Source of the DNA: Ancylomarina sp. 16SWW S1-10-2
GTDB lineage: Bacteria > Bacteroidota > Bacteroidia > Bacteroidales > Marinifilaceae
NCBI RefSeq assembly: GCF_009669305.1
Contig: NZ_SADB01000017.1
Location: 35,074-99,073 of the forward strand
Direction of reading: 5' to 3'
DNA: 64,000 nt
Made by a program: the position numbers and the translations under genes. This document shows positions 25,663-35,997 of the stretch, one piece after another; position 1 is the first letter of the stretch; each line of letters opens with the position of its first letter. The notes beneath the pieces are model-generated. The model was not told the DNA's origin. It saw only the letters and a program-made list of their open reading frames with translations, and made no database searches.

Positions 25663-26568
25663 ATGAATGAATACAATATAAATCACCTAAGAGAACTGGA
25701 AGCTGAATCGATTTATGTGATTCGTGAAGTTGCAGCTCAATTTGAGAATCCTGTAATGTTATTTTCGGGTGGAAAAGATTCTATTATCATGTTTCATTTG
25801 GCAAGAAAAGCTTTTGCACCAGCAAAGGTACCTTTTGCTTTAATGCATGTAGATACGGGTCATAATTTCCCAGAAACAATTGAATTTCGTGATAAATTGA
25901 TGAAAGAGACAGGTGCTCGTATCATTGTTCGTTACGTTCAAGATTCAATTGACCAAGGAAAAGCTGTTGAAGAAACAGGTTTTGATGCAAGTAGAAATAA
26001 GCTTCAAACGGTTACTCTACTTGATGGACTTGAAGAATTACAAGTGGATTGTGCTATGGGTGGTGGACGTCGTGACGAAGAGAAAGCTAGAGCAAAAGAG
26101 CGTTTTTTCTCTCATCGTGATGAGTTCGGACAGTGGGATCCGAAAAATCAAAGACCAGAACTTTGGAACCTTTTTAATGGTAAGAAAAATATGGGCGAGC
26201 ACTTTAGAGTTTTCCCTATTTCGAACTGGACTGAGATGGATGTGTGGCAATATATTTATTTAGAAAATATTGACATTCCTAAAATCTACTTTTCTCACGA
26301 ACGTGAAGTTTTCTTACGCCATGGTAACTTATTATCCGTTTCCGATTTTATTCCAATGCGAGATACTGAAAAGGTTGAAAAAAGAATCGTTCGTTTTAGA
26401 ACTATTGGTGATGCAACCTGTACAGGTGCTGTTGAATCAAAGGCTCATACTCTTGAAGATATTATTGACGAAGTAGCTGCTACTAGAACGACTGAACGGG
26501 GTACACGTCATGATGACAAACGTTCTGAAACGGCTATGGAAGATCGTAAAAAAGAAGGGTATTTTTAA
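25663..26568 (+). CDS. cysD: Sulfate adenylyltransferase subunit 2
   Basis: A 301-residue ATP sulfurylase small subunit. It has the PP-loop SGGKDSIIMFHLA near residue 35, MHVDTGHNFPE, GGGRRDEEKARAKERFFS and the C-terminal RTTERGTRHDDKRSE region. It makes APS from sulfate and ATP together with CysN, 73 bases downstream. Confidence 0.97.
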   Translation: MNEYNINHLRELEAESIYVIREVAAQFENPVMLFSGGKDSIIMFHLARKAFAPAKVPFALMHVDTGHNFPETIEFRDKLMKETGARIIVRYVQDSIDQGKAVEETGFDASRNKLQTVTLLDGLEELQVDCAMGGGRRDEEKARAKERFFSHRDEFGQWDPKNQRPELWNLFNGKKNMGEHFRVFPISNWTEMDVWQYIYLENIDIPKIYFSHEREVFLRHGNLLSVSDFIPMRDTEKVEKRIVRFRTIGDATCTGAVESKAHTLEDIIDEVAATRTTERGTRHDDKRSETAMEDRKKEGYF

Positions 26569-26641
26569 AATTATTAATAATTATTAGTGTTTGGTGCTAA
26601 ATGATTTCGGATCATTAATCATTGATTATTAAAAAAATAAT

Positions 26642-27913
26642 ATGTCAGATAAAACATCAGGATATTTAGATATGGAGCTTTTACGTTTTACTACCGCAGG
26701 TAGTGTTGATGACGGAAAAAGTACCCTAATAGGACGTTTATTATACGATAGTAAAGCCATTTTTGAAGATCAAATGGAGGCTATCGAAATTTCTAGTAAA
26801 AAGCGTGGAGACACAGAGGTTGATCTTGCCTTACTTACCGATGGTTTAAGAGCTGAACGTGAGCAAGGAATTACTATTGATGTGGCTTATCGTTATTTTG
26901 CAACACCAAAACGTAAATTTATTATTGCCGACACACCAGGTCATGTACAATATACACGAAATATGGTTACAGGTGCTTCTACAGCTAACTGTGCTCTTAT
27001 TTTAGTTGATGCTCGTCATGGTGTTATCGAGCAAACATTACGTCATTCTTATATTGCAAACTTATTGCAAATTCCTCATCTTATTGTTTGTATCAATAAG
27101 ATGGACTTGATGAGTTACTCAGAAGAGACTTATGAAGGTATTAAGAATGAATATCAGAAAGTTGCTGATAAATTGAATATTAAAGATGTTCGTTTTATTC
27201 CTATTTCTGCCAAATTTGGTGACAATGTGGTAGATGCTTCTGAAAATATGGATTGGTATAAGGGTGAAACTTTATTGAATCTTCTGGAAACTATTGAAAT
27301 AGTTGATGATAGAAATCATAAAGATGCTCGTTTCCCTGTTCAATATGTTATTCGTCCTCAAAGCGATGAATATCATGATTATCGTGGATTTGCTGGTCGT
27401 GTGGCTAGTGGTGTTTTTAAACCAGGAGATAAGGTAAAAGTTTTACCTTCTGGAAAAGAGACAACAATTAAGGCGATTGATACGTTGAATGGAGAATTGG
27501 ATATGGCTTTTTCACCTCAATCTGTTACGCTTAGATTAAGCGATGAGATTGATACTTCGAGAGGCGATATGATTGTAGCTGCAGATGATGTTCCTCATAT
27601 TGAGAAAGAATTTGATGCCATGGTTTGTTGGATGAATGAGCGTCCTATGATACCTGGAGGTAAGTATACCATTAAGCATACTACAAACGAAACCCGTTGT
27701 GTTGTACGAAATGTGAACTTCAAAGTTGATATTAACTCTTTAGAAGAAAGAACGAATGATAAGGTGATAGGCTTAAATGATATTGCTTGTTTAACCTTTA
27801 AAACAGCGAAGCCATTATTTTTCGATTCATATAATAAAAACCGAAATACAGGTAGTTTTATTTTAATTGATGAAGGAACAAATGAAACTGTTGCTGCAGG
27901 TATGATTAGATAA
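26642..27913 (+). CDS. cysN: Sulfate adenylyltransferase subunit 1 (GTPase)
   Basis: A 423-residue EF-Tu-like GTPase driving APS formation. G1 is GSVDDGKSTLIGRLL near residue 20, the switch region is EREQGITIDVAYRYF, G3 DTPGHVQYTRNM, G4 NKMD. It is not fused to CysC, which is a separate first gene here. It ends before a strong terminator. Confidence 0.97.
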   Translation: MSDKTSGYLDMELLRFTTAGSVDDGKSTLIGRLLYDSKAIFEDQMEAIEISSKKRGDTEVDLALLTDGLRAEREQGITIDVAYRYFATPKRKFIIADTPGHVQYTRNMVTGASTANCALILVDARHGVIEQTLRHSYIANLLQIPHLIVCINKMDLMSYSEETYEGIKNEYQKVADKLNIKDVRFIPISAKFGDNVVDASENMDWYKGETLLNLLETIEIVDDRNHKDARFPVQYVIRPQSDEYHDYRGFAGRVASGVFKPGDKVKVLPSGKETTIKAIDTLNGELDMAFSPQSVTLRLSDEIDTSRGDMIVAADDVPHIEKEFDAMVCWMNERPMIPGGKYTIKHTTNETRCVVRNVNFKVDINSLEERTNDKVIGLNDIACLTFKTAKPLFFDSYNKNRNTGSFILIDEGTNETVAAGMIR

Positions 27914-27933
27914 ATCTAGTTAATATATAGAAT

Positions 27934-27963
27934 AAAAAAAAGCTCCCTTTGGGAGCTTTTTTT
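27934..27963. terminator. Terminator between cysN and the convergent porin gene
   Basis: AAAAAAAGCTCCC and GGGAGCTTTTTTT form a 13-bp stem with a TTT loop, symmetric enough to work in both directions. Confidence 0.88.
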
Positions 27964-27985
27964 GTTTGGTCAAATTCTGTTTCAA

Positions 27986-29449
27986 TTAAAATTTGAATCC
28001 GAAAGTCAATCTCATTTGGTGGTTTTTATCTTGAAGTTTTACAGTTTGAGAATCTGCGTAGTAATTATACGATTCATCTTTGTCAGAATAGCTATAAGCA
28101 GCATCGAAAAAGAAGTTACCTTGACGAACACCAAAACCTGCAGAGTATATATTGTAAGACTCATCAATTGATTTTGCTTTGTATGGGTTTCCAAAATTTG
28201 CAAACCCACCTCGTAAGCTAAATACCGACGAAACTCTGTATTCTAATCCTGCTCTTAGGTTGCCTACACTTTCGTAAGATGATTTAATGATATCATTCGT
28301 TTCAGGAAATTCAGCTGTTCCATTGAAATCAAAATCATCTTCACCATCAGAGAATTTAGCGTTTGAATAATCTACAAACTCATAATCTAAACTTATAATA
28401 GCTTTTTTTGATAAAACGACTGCACCACTTAAAGTGAATTTCATTGGTGTGCGGTAATTGTATTTATAATTTGATAACTTAGTTTCATCAGCATAGTTTG
28501 AAAAACCATCAAGTGCAGTCTTGAAATGTGAAGCCATTTTATTTTTAAACTCATCTTCCATTGAGAAGAATGTTGGCGTGTGTAATGAAGCGCCTAATCT
28601 GATGTTTTGATTTGGTTTGTAAATCATACCAATTTTGAAATTAGCTCCAACTCCAGTTGTTTTAACATACTCTTCAAGGTAATAGTTGCTTAAGTCAGAT
28701 CCACTGTCAATTAATGTATTTTCAGTAAAACGTGCTGTTGACTTATAATTAATGCTTTGAATTCCAAGTGATGCACCAATATATAATTTATGCGCATAAT
28801 TGGCTCCAAATGAGATATTATACTCACCCATAGAACCTTTTTCTTCTATAGTCTTTCTCTGATTCATTTTTTCACCAGAAAATATAGGAAGATCGTAATC
28901 TAGTTCATTTTCATCCTGAGGATTCAATAAGTAGGTTTCGTAAGCCAGATACTCTGTCATAGGGTTCAGTTTATCGTATATAATTCCATCAGCATTTGCT
29001 TCAAATACATCTAGCAGACTAGTTTTCGAATTTAAAACTTGAGACATAGATGACTTTCTAAAGTTGTTGATGCGATTATAGCCAATTCCGAAATTGAAAT
29101 TTTGCCAACCATCCTCAGATATCATTCTGGGTTTAATTGTAGCAACATAACCAATATTGCTAATACCAAAAGTGAATTTATCATCATCTAAGTTACCACT
29201 AGTGCTCTTTCTCATTTCCATTGTTGGTGTAAATGTGAATTCTGAGCTTTGGAAAACTCCAAGTCCAGCAGGATTGATTCCAATACTTGAAAAGTCGCCA
29301 CCTAAAGCACCAAAAGCTCCACCCATAGCCATTGATCGTGCTGTTCCTGTGTAATGTTGCTGAGAATAACGAAGAGCGTCATCTGCTGTTTGTGCGTATA
29401 TTACTCCAGTGAAAACAGTAAGGAATAATAATGAGATATATTTTTTCAT
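27986..29449 (-). CDS. OmpP1/FadL/TodX-family outer membrane porin
   Basis: A 487-residue protein. It has a signal peptide (MKKYISLLFLTVFTGVIYAQ), then the typical FadL-family opening of Bacteroidota: DALRYSQQHYTGTARSMAMGGAFGALGGDFSSIGINPAGLGVF. The rest has the alternating pattern of a beta-barrel (GFGVRQGNFFFDAAYSYSDKDE, MRLTFGFKF C-terminal strand ending in Phe). It probably admits hydrophobic compounds through the outer membrane; the substrate is unknown. It lies 64 bases downstream of the lipoprotein gene on the same strand, so the two may be co-transcribed. Confidence 0.87.
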   Translation of the reverse strand: MKKYISLLFLTVFTGVIYAQTADDALRYSQQHYTGTARSMAMGGAFGALGGDFSSIGINPAGLGVFQSSEFTFTPTMEMRKSTSGNLDDDKFTFGISNIGYVATIKPRMISEDGWQNFNFGIGYNRINNFRKSSMSQVLNSKTSLLDVFEANADGIIYDKLNPMTEYLAYETYLLNPQDENELDYDLPIFSGEKMNQRKTIEEKGSMGEYNISFGANYAHKLYIGASLGIQSINYKSTARFTENTLIDSGSDLSNYYLEEYVKTTGVGANFKIGMIYKPNQNIRLGASLHTPTFFSMEDEFKNKMASHFKTALDGFSNYADETKLSNYKYNYRTPMKFTLSGAVVLSKKAIISLDYEFVDYSNAKFSDGEDDFDFNGTAEFPETNDIIKSSYESVGNLRAGLEYRVSSVFSLRGGFANFGNPYKAKSIDESYNIYSAGFGVRQGNFFFDAAYSYSDKDESYNYYADSQTVKLQDKNHQMRLTFGFKF

Positions 29450-29513
29450 TGTTATGTGTATTAATAGTAGGTTAAGAAAAATAGTTTAATCAATATCCAG
29501 ATTTAAGAAACAC

Positions 29514-30920
29514 TTATCTTCTTTTTGAACCTCCGCTTGAGCGGCTATTACCGCTTGATGATCTAGATGAAGAACTTGAAGAGCGAACAGCTCCTGAAGA
29601 ACGTGATGAAGATGATCTTGAAGGACTATATGAACTTGAAGAACTTCGTGTAGAACTCTTTCTATATGTCGGCGTACTTTTCACCTTACTGTATCTTGAA
29701 GATCTTGTACCTGTACTTCTAACAGTTGATGAGCGTCTAGTTCCCGATTGATTGTACGATGGACGTGAGCTGCTACTAGGTTTTGTATAGTTACTAGTTC
29801 TTCTAGTCGTTGTTCCTGCTTTAGTTCCTTGGTACGACGAACGGTTTTGCGTACCATATCGTGTTGTTGTTCCAGTTGTATTTGTTCTTCTTGTATTTGT
29901 ACCTACTCTATTGCTATATGAACTTCTGCTATTTCGAGTACCATATTTTTGTGCTGCAGTACTTCTTCTAACCGCATTTTGATTTGTAACTGCCGAGCGA
30001 CGTGTTGAAGTTCCTGATTTAGTATAGCCTGCAGAACGATTAACACGGCGAGCTGTACTTTGTGTATTAGTTGCTGCGCTTCTTTTCGTATATGTTTTAT
30101 TAGTACCAGATTTGCTTCCTACACTTGTTCTGTGTCCATAGTAGTTTCTAGAATGGTTTGTATGTGCATAGTGATTACCGTAATGGTTGTGTCCATAATA
30201 TGGATAACCATATCCATAATTTGAATAGTAACCATAGTATGAGTTTCCCCATCCATAATTGCTACCCCAATAGAAGTCATCGTAGAAACCATAACCTATT
30301 CCGATTCCAAAACCAAAGCTTGATCCATAGCTAGGGTAGTTATAAGCAAACTGTCTACCATAACGAACTGGTGAAAATCTGTATGAATTATAATTATTGT
30401 AATTGGTCCAACTTGGTGTCCACCATACTTTGTCGCCTTCAACATAAACATTCCAATCAGAATCACCAGCTAACCACATAGCTAAGTTATAACCGCTGTT
30501 GTCGTAGTAACCAAAGCCTTGAGGATACCATTCTCTTAATCTATCAATATCGTCAAGATCAGAATCGGTTCCATTAAATTCGCCAATAAAATAGCCTTGT
30601 TCATCATTGTAATATGTTGTATCTATTGGTCCAACAGAATCATCGTTAAGCATTTGATTATACTCTTCTTGAACTTGTTGGAAATTTCTATCGTCACCAA
30701 AAGTAGCTCTACTTGTAGGTTCTACTTTTGTTGTTTGTTCGATAATAGGCTCTTGCCTGACTGGCTCCGTCGTATAGACTGCCATTTCCTTATCAATTAG
30801 AGATTTTTCTCCAGGAACGTAATAAATGTCATCTTGAAATGCTGATGTTCCCACATAAGATGGGGAACAGGCCGTTGCTATTAGCAAGGTTACGATTAAT
30901 AATTTATAGTAAGCTTTCAT
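29514..30920 (-). CDS. Lipoprotein with Tyr/Gly-rich middle and Ser/Arg/Thr-rich tail
   Basis: A 468-residue protein. The lipobox is TACS after MKAYYKLLIVTLLIA. Residues ~20-150 are acidic and ordered-looking (PGEKSLIDKEMAVYTTEP), with WYPQGFGYY and WWTPSWTNYNNY. Residues ~190-255 are Tyr/Gly/Asn-rich (GYGFYDDFYWGSNYGWG and similar). The last ~200 residues are Ser/Arg/Thr repeats with many RRS, TRRT, SRSS motifs, strongly basic. I do not recognise a function. The tail could bind polyanions or peptidoglycan/LPS on the cell surface; that is inference. Similar lipoproteins occur in Bacteroidota, so the gene is probably real despite low complexity. Confidence 0.75.
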   Translation of the reverse strand: MKAYYKLLIVTLLIATACSPSYVGTSAFQDDIYYVPGEKSLIDKEMAVYTTEPVRQEPIIEQTTKVEPTSRATFGDDRNFQQVQEEYNQMLNDDSVGPIDTTYYNDEQGYFIGEFNGTDSDLDDIDRLREWYPQGFGYYDNSGYNLAMWLAGDSDWNVYVEGDKVWWTPSWTNYNNYNSYRFSPVRYGRQFAYNYPSYGSSFGFGIGIGYGFYDDFYWGSNYGWGNSYYGYYSNYGYGYPYYGHNHYGNHYAHTNHSRNYYGHRTSVGSKSGTNKTYTKRSAATNTQSTARRVNRSAGYTKSGTSTRRSAVTNQNAVRRSTAAQKYGTRNSRSSYSNRVGTNTRRTNTTGTTTRYGTQNRSSYQGTKAGTTTRRTSNYTKPSSSSRPSYNQSGTRRSSTVRSTGTRSSRYSKVKSTPTYRKSSTRSSSSSYSPSRSSSSRSSGAVRSSSSSSRSSSGNSRSSGGSKRR

Positions 30921-31060
30921 CTGGATATGTTTTAAAGGTTTACGTTAGATATCTTTTATTTTGATTGAAATTTATTTCTTTTTTTTGTTTCGTGTTTTTA
31001 AATATTCAATCTAGTAAGTTTCATGTCTAACTACCAATATGATTATCTAATAATATTTTA

Positions 31061-31068
31061 TACTTTTG
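31061..31068 (+). promoter_or_regulatory. Candidate -7 box of proS
   Basis: TACTTTTG, about 109 bases before the proS ATG; no clear TTG at -33. Confidence 0.4.
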
Positions 31069-31176
31069 TAGCCAAAATTAAGGGCTTAAGTCTTATTTTT
31101 TAATTAGTAAAAAGATTTTTTTTAAGAACTTTTAAGTATTATTAAGATAGCAAATACCATACCAAAACAATATAAA

Positions 31177-32652
31177 ATGGCAAAAGTTTTAACCAGTAGA
31201 AGCGAAAATTATTCGCAGTGGTATAACGATTTAGTAATTAAGGCGGATTTAGCAGAGAATTCTGCAGTTAGAGGTTGTATGGTGATTAAACCATATGGCT
31301 ATGCTATTTGGGAGAAAATGCAAGCTGTACTTGATGCAAAGTTTAAGGAAACAGGACATCAAAATGCTTATTTTCCCTTATTAATTCCCAAGTCATTTCT
31401 AAGTAAGGAAGCTGATCACGTAGAAGGATTTGCAAAAGAATGCGCCGTTGTAACTCATTATCGTTTAAAGAATGATCCCAATGGGAAAGGTGTTATTGTT
31501 GATCCTGATGCACGTTTGGAAGAAGAATTAATTATTCGTCCAACTTCCGAAACTATTATTTGGAGTACTTATAAGAACTGGATTCAATCTTACAGAGATT
31601 TGCCAATTTTAGTTAACCAATGGGCAAATGTCATGCGTTGGGAAATGCGTACACGTTTATTTCTTCGTACTGCCGAATTTCTATGGCAAGAAGGGCATAC
31701 TGCTCATGCAACTAGAGAGGAAGCTTTGGTTGAAACTGAAAAGATGATTAATGTTTATAGCGATTTTGCTCAAGATTGGATGGCAGTTCCTGTACTAAAA
31801 GGAACAAAAACTGAATCTGAGCGTTTTGCTGGTGCAATTGATACGTATTGTATTGAAGCTTTAATGCAAGATGGTAAAGCACTTCAGGCCGGAACGTCTC
31901 ACTTCTTAGGTCAAAATTTTGCTAAGGCTTTCGATGTGAAATTTACCAATAAAGAAGGTAAAGAAGATTATGTTTGGGCAACATCTTGGGGTGTGTCTAC
32001 TCGTTTAATGGGAGCTCTAGTAATGGCTCACTCTGATGATCATGGTTTAGTTTTGCCTCCAAAATTGGCTCCAATTCAAGTTGTAATTGTACCTATTTAT
32101 CGTAAAGAACCTGAGTTAGCACAACTAGCTGAGGTGATTGATCCATTAGTTGCTAAGCTTAAAGCTAAAGGTATTTCGGTTAAATTTGATGATAGCGATA
32201 ACCGCAAGCCAGGTTGGAAATTTGCTCAATATGAATTGAAAGGTGTGCCATTGCGTTTAGCTATAGGAGCTCGCGATCTTGAGAATGGAACTGTTGAGTT
32301 AGCTCGTCGTGATACTTTAACTAAAGAAACTGTTGCAATTGAAGGTGTTGAAGATATGATTGAGAATCTTCTTGTAGAAATTCAGGATACTATTTTCCAA
32401 AAAGCACTTGATTTTAGAGCAGAGAAAACAACTAAGGTTGATTCTTACGATGAATTTAAAGAGCTGTTGAATACTAAAACCGGTTTTTTCTTGGCTCACT
32501 GGGATGGTACTGCTGAGACTGAAGAAAAAATTCAAAATGAAACAAAAGCAACAATTCGTTGTATTCCTTTTGATAATGAGCAGGAGGAAGGTGTTTGTAT
32601 GGTTACAGGAAAACCATCGAAACAACGTGTTGTGTTTGCAAAATCATATTAA
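31177..32652 (+). CDS. proS: Prolyl-tRNA synthetase (archaeal/eukaryotic-like, type 3)
   Basis: A 491-residue class II synthetase. It has the short form without the bacterial editing insertion: motif 1 region [16 protein letters not shown], motif 2 [27 protein letters not shown], motif 3 [25 protein letters not shown], an anticodon-binding domain ([10 protein letters not shown]), and a C-terminal zinc-binding-like domain. This type is normal for Bacteroidota. It is monocistronic, with a terminator inside the next gap. Confidence 0.96.
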   Translation: MAKVLTSRSENYSQWYNDLVIKADLAENSAVRGCMVIKPYGYAIWEKMQAVLDAKFKETGHQNAYFPLLIPKSFLSKEADHVEGFAKECAVVTHYRLKNDPNGKGVIVDPDARLEEELIIRPTSETIIWSTYKNWIQSYRDLPILVNQWANVMRWEMRTRLFLRTAEFLWQEGHTAHATREEALVETEKMINVYSDFAQDWMAVPVLKGTKTESERFAGAIDTYCIEALMQDGKALQAGTSHFLGQNFAKAFDVKFTNKEGKEDYVWATSWGVSTRLMGALVMAHSDDHGLVLPPKLAPIQVVIVPIYRKEPELAQLAEVIDPLVAKLKAKGISVKFDDSDNRKPGWKFAQYELKGVPLRLAIGARDLENGTVELARRDTLTKETVAIEGVEDMIENLLVEIQDTIFQKALDFRAEKTTKVDSYDEFKELLNTKTGFFLAHWDGTAETEEKIQNETKATIRCIPFDNEQEEGVCMVTGKPSKQRVVFAKSY

Positions 32653-32712
32653 TATTTCCAATTATTGAGGATTATTAATTTTCGTTTTTTAACGAAAAAT
32701 ATATTTATAAAT

Positions 32713-32748
32713 AGCCGTCACCGATTTTTCGGAGACGGTTTTTTTTTA
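32713..32748 (+). terminator. proS terminator
   Basis: CCGTCACCGA (32715-32724) pairs with TCGGAGACGG (32729-32738) with one A/A mismatch and a TTTT loop, followed by a T run. Confidence 0.82.
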
Positions 32749-32802
32749 CCTTTATCAGATAAATCTAGATTAAGGATTTTAATTAAGCTTAAACACTATA
32801 CT

Positions 32803-33486
32803 ATGAATATACTCAATACAAAATCTGCCATATTGCAAACAATACGCGAAAAGTCTATTCTAAAGCAATTGGTTTATAAGAATACTGTAGAGGTTTTTTT
32901 AGATCTCAAGGAGGTTCTTAAAAATCTGGTGAAAGATTATAATTTGGAGCTTATTGATGAGCCTGATGCTGTAAAATTAGAATTTGAAGATAGAGGAGCA
33001 TCTGAAGTACAGATAAGAATAGCCTCAGATATTCTAATTTTCAGCATGTATTCAGATGTTTTTCAATTCGATCGTGATCATCCCGTTTGGAAAAAAGATT
33101 ACGTGAAACAAAATCCAAATAATGCTTATTCTGGGGTTATCAATATCTATAATTTCTTATCGGACTCATTAAAATATAAGCGATCTGAGGATTTAGGATA
33201 CTTGGTTGCACGTATCTTCATTAATAGGGAAAACCATTATATCGTTGAGGGAAAACGTCAGATGGGATTGCTCGAGAATGATCTCTCTCAGTCTATAAGT
33301 GATAAGGATAGTTTGAAAAAGATTGTGGAGACTGCTATTAACTATTCGTTGAATTTTGATTTATTAGTTCCTCCTTACGATGATGTTAAAATTTTATCTG
33401 TAGCTGATATTGATGAAAAAATTCATAATGCAAAAATCAAAACGGGTAAACGTTTAGGTTTTCAGTTTAAATCTGATGATATTTAA
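32803..33486 (+). CDS. Conserved-looking protein of unknown function
   Basis: I start at the ATG at 32803 (MNILNTKSAILQTIREKSILK), giving 227 residues; the open frame runs back over the proS terminator, which is unlikely to be coding. No signal peptide or TM segment. It is soluble and mixed alpha/beta, with VKLEFEDRGASEVQIRIASDILIFSMYSDVFQF, a YVKQNPNNAYSGVINIYNFLSDSLKYKR segment and ENHYIVEGKRQMG. I do not recognise the family. It lies 33 bases upstream of pepT on the same strand and may be co-transcribed. Confidence 0.7.
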   Translation: MNILNTKSAILQTIREKSILKQLVYKNTVEVFLDLKEVLKNLVKDYNLELIDEPDAVKLEFEDRGASEVQIRIASDILIFSMYSDVFQFDRDHPVWKKDYVKQNPNNAYSGVINIYNFLSDSLKYKRSEDLGYLVARIFINRENHYIVEGKRQMGLLENDLSQSISDKDSLKKIVETAINYSLNFDLLVPPYDDVKILSVADIDEKIHNAKIKTGKRLGFQFKSDDI

Positions 33487-33519
33487 ATTAACAAGTGTAA
33501 CAACAAAACCCTATATATA

Positions 33520-34746
33520 ATGACTGAAGTAGTAAATAAATTTATAAAATATGTTCAGTTCGATACTGAATCTGATACTCAAACAGGCTTAACACCGAGT
33601 ACTCCTGGACAAATGTTTTTGGCTCAAGAATTGGTTAAGGAGCTAGAAGAAATGGGCATGAGTGATATTTCACTTGATCAAAATGGTTATGTAATGGCCA
33701 TATTGCCTTCAAATATGGATAAGAAAATTCCAACTGTTGGTTTTGTAGCACATATGGATACAAGTCCTGATCTTACAGGGAAAAATGTAAAACCTCAGTT
33801 TGTTGAAAACTACGATGGAGAAGATATTGTTCTTAATAAAGAGCAAAATATTGTAATGAAAGTGGCTGATTTTCCTGATTTGAAAATGTATAAAGGTCAA
33901 ACTTTAATTACAACTGATGGTACAACTTTACTTGGAGCTGACGATAAGGCCGGTGTAGCTGAGATTATGACAGCTATGGAGTATCTAATTAAGCATCCTG
34001 AAATTAAGCATGGACCAGTTCATATTGGTTTTACACCTGATGAAGAAATTGGTCAAGGTGCTGACTTTTTTAATGTGGAGAAATTTGGTGCTGACTTTGC
34101 TTATACGCTCGATGGTGGTGAAATAGGCGAGTTACAGTTCGAGAATTTCAATGCAGCTTATGCCGAAGTTGCCTTTGTTGGACGTAATGTGCATCCAGGA
34201 ATGGCTAAGGATAAGATGATTAATTCAATGCATATTATGCAGGAGTTTATGTCGCAGTTACCTCCGAATGAAGTTCCTGAGAGAACAGAAAATTATGAAG
34301 GATTTTACCATCTTATAGGAATGGAAGGTTCTGTTGAAAATTCTAAATTGCAATATATTATTCGTGATTTTGATATGGATGCCTATAAGGAACGTAAAAA
34401 TAAATTTGAATCGCTTTATGCAGATATTCGTTCTAAGTATGGTGAGGGGAGTATTTCTCTTCAAATGAAAGATCAGTATTTTAATATGCGTGAAAAAATT
34501 GAGCCTGTTAAATATATTGTTGATATAGCAGAGCAAGCCATGAAAGATGTAGGTGTTACACCAATGATTGTACCTATTCGTGGAGGAACTGATGGTAGTC
34601 GTTTATCTTATATGGGTTTACCATGTCCTAATATTTTTGCGGGCGGTCATAATTTCCATGGTCGATATGAATATGTACCCGTTGATTCTATGCAAAAAGC
34701 TGTTGATGTTATTCTAAAAGTAGTTGAATCGATCTCATTGAGATAA
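33520..34746 (+). CDS. pepT: Peptidase T (tripeptide aminopeptidase)
   Basis: A 408-residue M20 metallopeptidase removing N-terminal residues from tripeptides. Zinc-site motifs: [11 protein letters not shown] near residue 75, [19 protein letters not shown] (bridging Asp), [14 protein letters not shown] (catalytic Glu), [16 protein letters not shown], and late [29 protein letters not shown]. All are intact; the protein is cytosolic. Confidence 0.96.
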   Translation: MTEVVNKFIKYVQFDTESDTQTGLTPSTPGQMFLAQELVKELEEMGMSDISLDQNGYVMAILPSNMDKKIPTVGFVAHMDTSPDLTGKNVKPQFVENYDGEDIVLNKEQNIVMKVADFPDLKMYKGQTLITTDGTTLLGADDKAGVAEIMTAMEYLIKHPEIKHGPVHIGFTPDEEIGQGADFFNVEKFGADFAYTLDGGEIGELQFENFNAAYAEVAFVGRNVHPGMAKDKMINSMHIMQEFMSQLPPNEVPERTENYEGFYHLIGMEGSVENSKLQYIIRDFDMDAYKERKNKFESLYADIRSKYGEGSISLQMKDQYFNMREKIEPVKYIVDIAEQAMKDVGVTPMIVPIRGGTDGSRLSYMGLPCPNIFAGGHNFHGRYEYVPVDSMQKAVDVILKVVESISLR

Positions 34747-34768
34747 GTCTAATATACAGATATTTAAT

Positions 34769-34808
34769 GATGGTACACAATGATTTGTGTGCCATTTTTT
34801 TATTTTGA
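34769..34808 (+). terminator. pepT terminator
   Basis: ATGGTACACAA pairs with TTGTGTGCCAT (one G-T pair), with a short loop and a T run, 22 bases after the stop. Confidence 0.8.
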
Positions 34809-34943
34809 ATTGATGATAATTAAGTTTGTTCACTAGCCTAGTGTTTTATTTTAAGTGAGATAAAAAGTCTATTCCGTCAACTTCTATTGTCCTTTTAAAA
34901 TTTTATTTATCTTCGAATCTTTAATTTTGATTACGCTTTAAAT

Positions 34944-35573
34944 ATGATATTAGCTAATAAGTTCAATTCTGCAGATTTGTATAAGGAAATTGAAACTCTT
35001 TTTTACAATGAGTATTTTCATTCAATTCTCAAGTTTGAACATATTATTGGTAAAATTGATACGTTTGGTTTTAGCTCTGAAGAAATTAAATGTTTGTATG
35101 AAATATTTGTCCGAACCTATTTAGAGCTTAATGAATTTGTTAAAGCTAGACAGGTCGTTGATCAGCGCTTACTTTTTTTGTGTGATAAAGATATGAGTGA
35201 TGTCGATTATGCTGATGATCTACTCATCTTCACCTTCTTAAAAATGGAATTGCTTCAAAAGCAAAATTTGACTAAAGAAGAGTATAAGCTAATATTGGCT
35301 TATGAAAAACGAGGAAAGAGTGATGATCAGGTCTCGAATAGAAAAATTGAAATTGAGGAAGGCTTATATATGAAATATGTGAAGGTGAATAAATACCTTC
35401 TGTATCTAATATTACTAGCCGTGTTGCTTGTAAATATGGATTTTATTCCTGTAACTGAGAACTATATACCTACATTAATGGCTATAGCTGTTGGATGGTA
35501 CATCTTGAATTTTACTATGAATTGTAGGGTGAAACGGGTTTATTTGGGAATCGTTCGAAAAATATATTTTTGA
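34944..35573 (+). CDS. Unknown protein with helical N terminus and two C-terminal TM helices
   Basis: A 209-residue protein that I do not recognise. The first ~140 residues are acidic and helical (IETLFYNEYFHSILKFEHIIG, YLELNEFVKARQVVDQRLL), like a short TPR-type region. TM helices follow at about 150-168 (LLYLILLAVLLVNMDFI) and 174-192. It ends two bases before the convergent hxlR-type gene, so no terminator fits between them. Probably a small inner membrane protein. Confidence 0.6.
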   Translation: MILANKFNSADLYKEIETLFYNEYFHSILKFEHIIGKIDTFGFSSEEIKCLYEIFVRTYLELNEFVKARQVVDQRLLFLCDKDMSDVDYADDLLIFTFLKMELLQKQNLTKEEYKLILAYEKRGKSDDQVSNRKIEIEEGLYMKYVKVNKYLLYLILLAVLLVNMDFIPVTENYIPTLMAIAVGWYILNFTMNCRVKRVYLGIVRKIYF

Positions 35574-35574
35574 A

Positions 35575-35892
35575 CTAATCTTCCAAACTTTTCTCAAACA
35601 ATTGCCCACCTGAAAACATGGCTTTTAAAATAGGATGAATTTTCTTTCCCAAATCGGTAAGGCTATATTCAACCTTAGGTGGTACTTCTGGATAAACTTT
35701 GCGGTTTACCAATCCTGATTCTTCTAATTCTTTTAAGTTTTTGCTTAGCATTCTATCGCTGATGTCTGGCAAAAGCTTTACCAATTCATTATAGCGTTTT
35801 GTGCCTTGCATTAAGTGCAAAACAATAGTTGCTTTTCGTTTTCCTTTAACGAAATTAATGAATGTATCGATGGGACAATCTCCTTTTTTCAA
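35575..35892 (-). CDS. HxlR-family transcriptional regulator
   Basis: A 105-residue winged-helix protein with the family's N-terminal Cys (KKGDCPIDTFINFVKGKRK), then IVLHLMQGTKRYNELVKLLPDISDRMLSKNLKELEESGLVNR and a wing KVEYSLTDLGKKI. HxlR proteins often sense oxidants or aldehydes by that Cys. It is divergent from the quinone-oxidoreductase gene at 36041, its likely target, with a 148-base shared control region. Confidence 0.9.
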   Translation of the reverse strand: MKKGDCPIDTFINFVKGKRKATIVLHLMQGTKRYNELVKLLPDISDRMLSKNLKELEESGLVNRKVYPEVPPKVEYSLTDLGKKIHPILKAMFSGGQLFEKSLED

Positions 35893-35966
35893 AATTTAAA
35901 AGTTTTTACGTGTTGATAATCAGTAATTCCGAACAAAAGGTTAGTGGCGAACCTAAATGTAAGTTC

Positions 35967-35997
35967 TTGATTGATAGTTAAACTCTTTATAACTTTG
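35967..35997 (+). promoter_or_regulatory. Promoter of the oxidoreductase gene
   Basis: TTG at 35967-35969, 20 bases, TAACTTTG at 35990-35997: a good Bacteroidota promoter, 43 bases before ATG 36041. The HxlR protein encoded next door is expected to bind around here, but I cannot define an operator by eye. Confidence 0.65.
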
